Shown piece after piece: positions 13,525-15,521 of a stretch of 15,521 nt of DNA. The notes under the pieces were generated by a model that saw nothing but the letters and a program-made list of their open reading frames with translations, had not been told where the DNA came from and did not search any database. The stretch's first letter is position 1; each line of letters begins with the position of its first letter. Made by a program: the position numbers and the translations under genes. Source of the stretch: CAYNXB01 sp964401045 (GTDB taxonomy: Bacteria > Pseudomonadota > Alphaproteobacteria > Sphingomonadales > Sphingomonadaceae); contig CAYNXB010000061.1 of the NCBI GenBank assembly GCA_964401045.1, forward strand, positions 1-15,521, written 5' to 3'.

Positions 13525-14197
13525 CGACTCGTCCGATATAGCCCACGGTCGATGGTACAACGACGCCTGCGGGACCGCCTTCGGCATGGAACTGGTCGGG
13601 GAGCGCTGGGCGCTGCTGATCGTGCGCGAGCTTATGCTGGGGGGGAGGCGGTTTAATGACCTTCGCGCCAGCCTGCCCGGGATCAGCGCCAAGGTGCTCA
13701 CCGAACGGCTCGAGAAGCTCGAGGAGGGCGGCGTGCTGGCGCGGCGCAAGCTGCCGCCGCCCGCTTCGGTGCAGGTCTACGAGCTGACCGAATGGGGCTA
13801 TCTGGCCGAGCCGCTGATCCAGGAGCTGGGCCGCTGGGCCGCGACTTCGGTGCGCCACGATCACACCTTGCCGCTCTCGCCGGTGTCGCTGATGCTCAGC
13901 TTCCGCACGATGCTCGACAAGGTCCGCGCCAAGGAATTCGACGCCACGATCGGCTTCGAGGTGAGAGGTGAGAGCTTCGTCGCCGAGCTACGCGACGGGC
14001 AGCTTCCGATACGCCGGGGCGATCCCGGGGGAGCGGACCTGATCTTCCGTGCGCCCGCCGCGCCGCTGCTTGCGGCAGTGTTTTATGGCAAGGTGCCGGT
14101 CGAGAGCGTGACGGGCGAAGGTGTGCAAGTCGAGGGCGACCGCGCGCTGCGCGACCGCTTCATCGACCTGTTTCACTTGCCCCGGAAGGTTGGCTAG
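13505..14197 (+). CDS. HxlR-type winged-helix regulator with C-terminal SCP2-like domain
   Basis: The roughly 230-residue protein has an N-terminal HxlR winged helix (about residues 22-115): C22 in the DACGTAF motif, the VGERWALLIVREL helix, RFNDLRASLPGISAKVLTERLEKLE as recognition region, and VYELTEWG as wing. Known HxlR regulators sense electrophiles or oxidants through this Cys and mostly repress nearby genes. The C-terminal half (about 125-228) resembles the SCP2 sterol-carrier fold and may bind a hydrophobic ligand. GTG at 13505 is the only nearby start that keeps the RWYNDACG segment; the ATG at about 13586 would lose it. No ribosome site is seen and the GTG lies between the two operator repeats, so the message may be leaderless. 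It diverges from the operon, and its TAG shares CTAG with the stop of the convergent GST. Confidence 0.87.
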   Translation: MKLPKETDSSDIAHGRWYNDACGTAFGMELVGERWALLIVRELMLGGRRFNDLRASLPGISAKVLTERLEKLEEGGVLARRKLPPPASVQVYELTEWGYLAEPLIQELGRWAATSVRHDHTLPLSPVSLMLSFRTMLDKVRAKEFDATIGFEVRGESFVAELRDGQLPIRRGDPGGADLIFRAPAAPLLAAVFYGKVPVESVTGEGVQVEGDRALRDRFIDLFHLPRKVG

Positions 14198-14835
14198 CCG
14201 CCCAGCGCTGCGAACACGCCGGCCTCTTGCTCGGCGACCTTCTTCCACGCCGCGCGCTCGCTCACCCGGCCGTACCAGGCCGCGAGCTTGGGATGCCGCG
14301 CGGTATCGACCGACCAGGCTGCGTAGCTCAACGTCTTGATCGTTGAGGCGAGGGCGATGTCGCCCACCGCGTAGGTTTCTCCCAGCCAGCCGTCCGCGCG
14401 CAGCTCGCCTTCGAGATAGTCGAGCGGACGCAGGATCGCCTCTTCGGCGGCGAGAGCCGCCCCTTCGTCGCCTTCGGTGCCGAAAATCGTCGGCCGCAGG
14501 AAACGGTTGAGCACGATCGGCGCGCCGGCGGGAACCAGCACAGTGTCGACCACTTCCTCGAACCACACCGCGCGCGCCCGCGCTTCCGGGCTGGCGGGCA
14601 GTAGCGGCGGCTCGGGATATTTCGCCTCGAGGTAGGTCACGATCGCGGTCGAATCGGCGATGCTGAAGTCGCCGTCGGCAAGCGCCGGGATCTTGCGGAA
14701 CGGGCTGATCCGGGCGAACTCATCGGTCGGAGCGCTGGGATTGCTCGGCTCCCACTCGAACTCGATGCCCTTTTCGGTCGCGGCGACGGCCGCCTTGCGC
14801 ACGAACGGCGACAACGGAAATCCGAACAGCTTCAT
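14194..14835 (-). CDS. Glutathione S-transferase family protein
   Basis: This 213-residue GST begins MKLFGFPLSPFVRKAAVAA, with Ser9 at the active-site position, then the cis-proline loop FRKIPAL and the glutathione site ADSTAIVTYLEAKYP. The C-terminal domain carries YAVGDIALAS, the N-cap motif. It differs from the four GSTs of the operon and looks like the common monocistronic sphingomonad GST. ATG at 14835 has AGAGGA 6 nt upstream. It is transcribed towards the HxlR-type gene, with shared CTAG stops, and diverges from cobS with a 68-nt gap, so it has its own promoter and is not part of the 13425-7005 operon. The substrate is unknown. Confidence 0.93.
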   Translation of the reverse strand: MKLFGFPLSPFVRKAAVAATEKGIEFEWEPSNPSAPTDEFARISPFRKIPALADGDFSIADSTAIVTYLEAKYPEPPLLPASPEARARAVWFEEVVDTVLVPAGAPIVLNRFLRPTIFGTEGDEGAALAAEEAILRPLDYLEGELRADGWLGETYAVGDIALASTIKTLSYAAWSVDTARHPKLAAWYGRVSERAAWKKVAEQEAGVFAALGG

Positions 14836-14903
14836 GGGAATCCTCTCTTGCTCCGCAATGCTTGTTGCAGCCCGTTAACGCTCCGTCTAGGCACCCCGGC
14901 GCG

Positions 14904-15521
14904 ATGAACGAGATGACCACCCATTCCGATCACGGCGGCACCAGGATGGCCGTGCCCGATCTCGAGGTTTCGGTGCGCGAGGTATTCGGCATCGACAGCG
15001 ACATGAAGGTTCCGGCCTTCTCCGAAGCCGACGAGCGCGTTCCCGACCTAGACGAAAGCTACGTGTTCGATCCGGACACCACCCTGGCGATCGTTGCCGG
15101 TTTCGCGTTCAACCGCCGTGTGATGGTCCAGGGCTATCACGGCACCGGCAAGTCGACCCACATCGAGCAGGTCGCCGCGCGCCTCAAGTGGCCGTGCATC
15201 CGCATCAACCTCGATGCGCACATCAGCCGCATCGACCTTGTCGGGCGCGACGCGATCGTGCTGCGCGACGGATTGCAGGTGACCGAGTTCCGTGAGGGCC
15301 TGCTCCCGTGGGCGCTGCAGCACCCGGTGGCGCTGGTGTTCGACGAATACGACGCCGGCCGGCCGGACGTGATGTTCGTGATCCAGCGGGTGCTCGAATC
15401 GTCGGGCCGGCTGACGCTGCTCGACCAGAACCGCGTCATCACCCCGCACCCGGCCTTCCGGCTGTTCGCCACCACCAACACCATCGGCCTCGGTGACACG
15501 TCGGGCCTCTACCACGGCACC
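14904..15521 (+). CDS. cobS: Aerobic cobaltochelatase subunit CobS, N-terminal part (runs off right edge)
   Basis: CobS is the AAA+ ATPase subunit that, with CobT and CobN, inserts cobalt into hydrogenobyrinate a,c-diamide in aerobic vitamin B12 synthesis. The first 206 residues are present out of about 330. Visible are the N-terminal VSVREVFGIDSDMKVPAFSE, the Walker A loop GYHGTGKST at 77-85, the Walker B strand VALVFDEYD at 142-150, and the sensor-1 region LFATTNTIG at 187-195. The next ATG, three codons on, is an equally possible start; neither has a strong ribosome site. It diverges from the GST at 14835. cobT would be expected beyond the window. Confidence 0.95.
   Translation, partial: MNEMTTHSDHGGTRMAVPDLEVSVREVFGIDSDMKVPAFSEADERVPDLDESYVFDPDTTLAIVAGFAFNRRVMVQGYHGTGKSTHIEQVAARLKWPCIRINLDAHISRIDLVGRDAIVLRDGLQVTEFREGLLPWALQHPVALVFDEYDAGRPDVMFVIQRVLESSGRLTLLDQNRVITPHPAFRLFATTNTIGLGDTSGLYHGT

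Noticed and set aside
7005..14903. Possible mobile element carrying the detoxification block
   Set aside because: No transposase, integrase, tRNA end, terminal repeats or visible change in base composition was found at the edges; insertion is inferred only from remembered gene order.

Overview
The window is GC-rich, densely packed chromosomal DNA from an alphaproteobacterium, probably Sphingomonadales (Sphingomonas/Erythrobacter/Novosphingobium type). Pointers are the gene order hisG-hisD-nusB-thiL, a short-form HisG, an alphaproteobacterial CobS, a BolA/J-domain pair and many GTG/TTG starts. The taxonomic call is inference from gene content. I see no tRNA, rRNA, CRISPR array, transposase or integrase, and no gene-free stretch over 300 bases.

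Left part (1-4086, minus strand): hisG, hisD, nusB and thiL read leftwards with 1- and 4-nt overlaps, followed by the 5' part of the proton-pumping pyrophosphatase gene hppA, which runs off the left edge behind its own candidate promoter. A DUF2332 gene (4128-5219) diverges from hisG; an 18-bp inverted repeat sits between the two. A GTG-started pirin gene and a TTG-started bolA gene (5210-6366, minus) follow, and a J-domain protein with a possible zinc site (6418-7008, plus) diverges from bolA.

Central part (7005-14835): a dense set of glutathione- and glyoxalase-fold genes. Eleven minus-strand genes from 13425 down to 7005 encode a VOC protein, a DoxX-like membrane protein, a GST, a tandem DUF1428 protein, a two-domain VOC protein, a PhnB-like VOC protein, two GSTs, an SRPBCC/AHSA1 protein, another GST and a GFA-type zinc protein. 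They are nearly contiguous and look like one operon, perhaps with an internal promoter near 8040. A two-domain HxlR-type regulator with a conserved N-terminal Cys diverges from the first gene. The intergenic DNA carries two 14-bp repeats exactly 21 bp apart that overlap a candidate operon promoter. A fifth GST (14194-14835) follows convergently. The natural reading is a redox- or electrophile-sensing, glutathione-linked detoxification operon of unknown substrate; this is the best candidate for an undescribed system here.

Right edge (14904-15521, plus): the 5' part of cobS, with intact Walker A, Walker B and sensor-1 motifs. As I recall, bolA, the J-domain gene, cobS and cobT are neighbours in many alphaproteobacteria, so the 7.8-kb detoxification block looks like an insertion between the J-domain gene and cobS.

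Gene ends are very tight: two convergent pairs share one CTAG as both stop codons, and a third pair overlaps by 10 bp.
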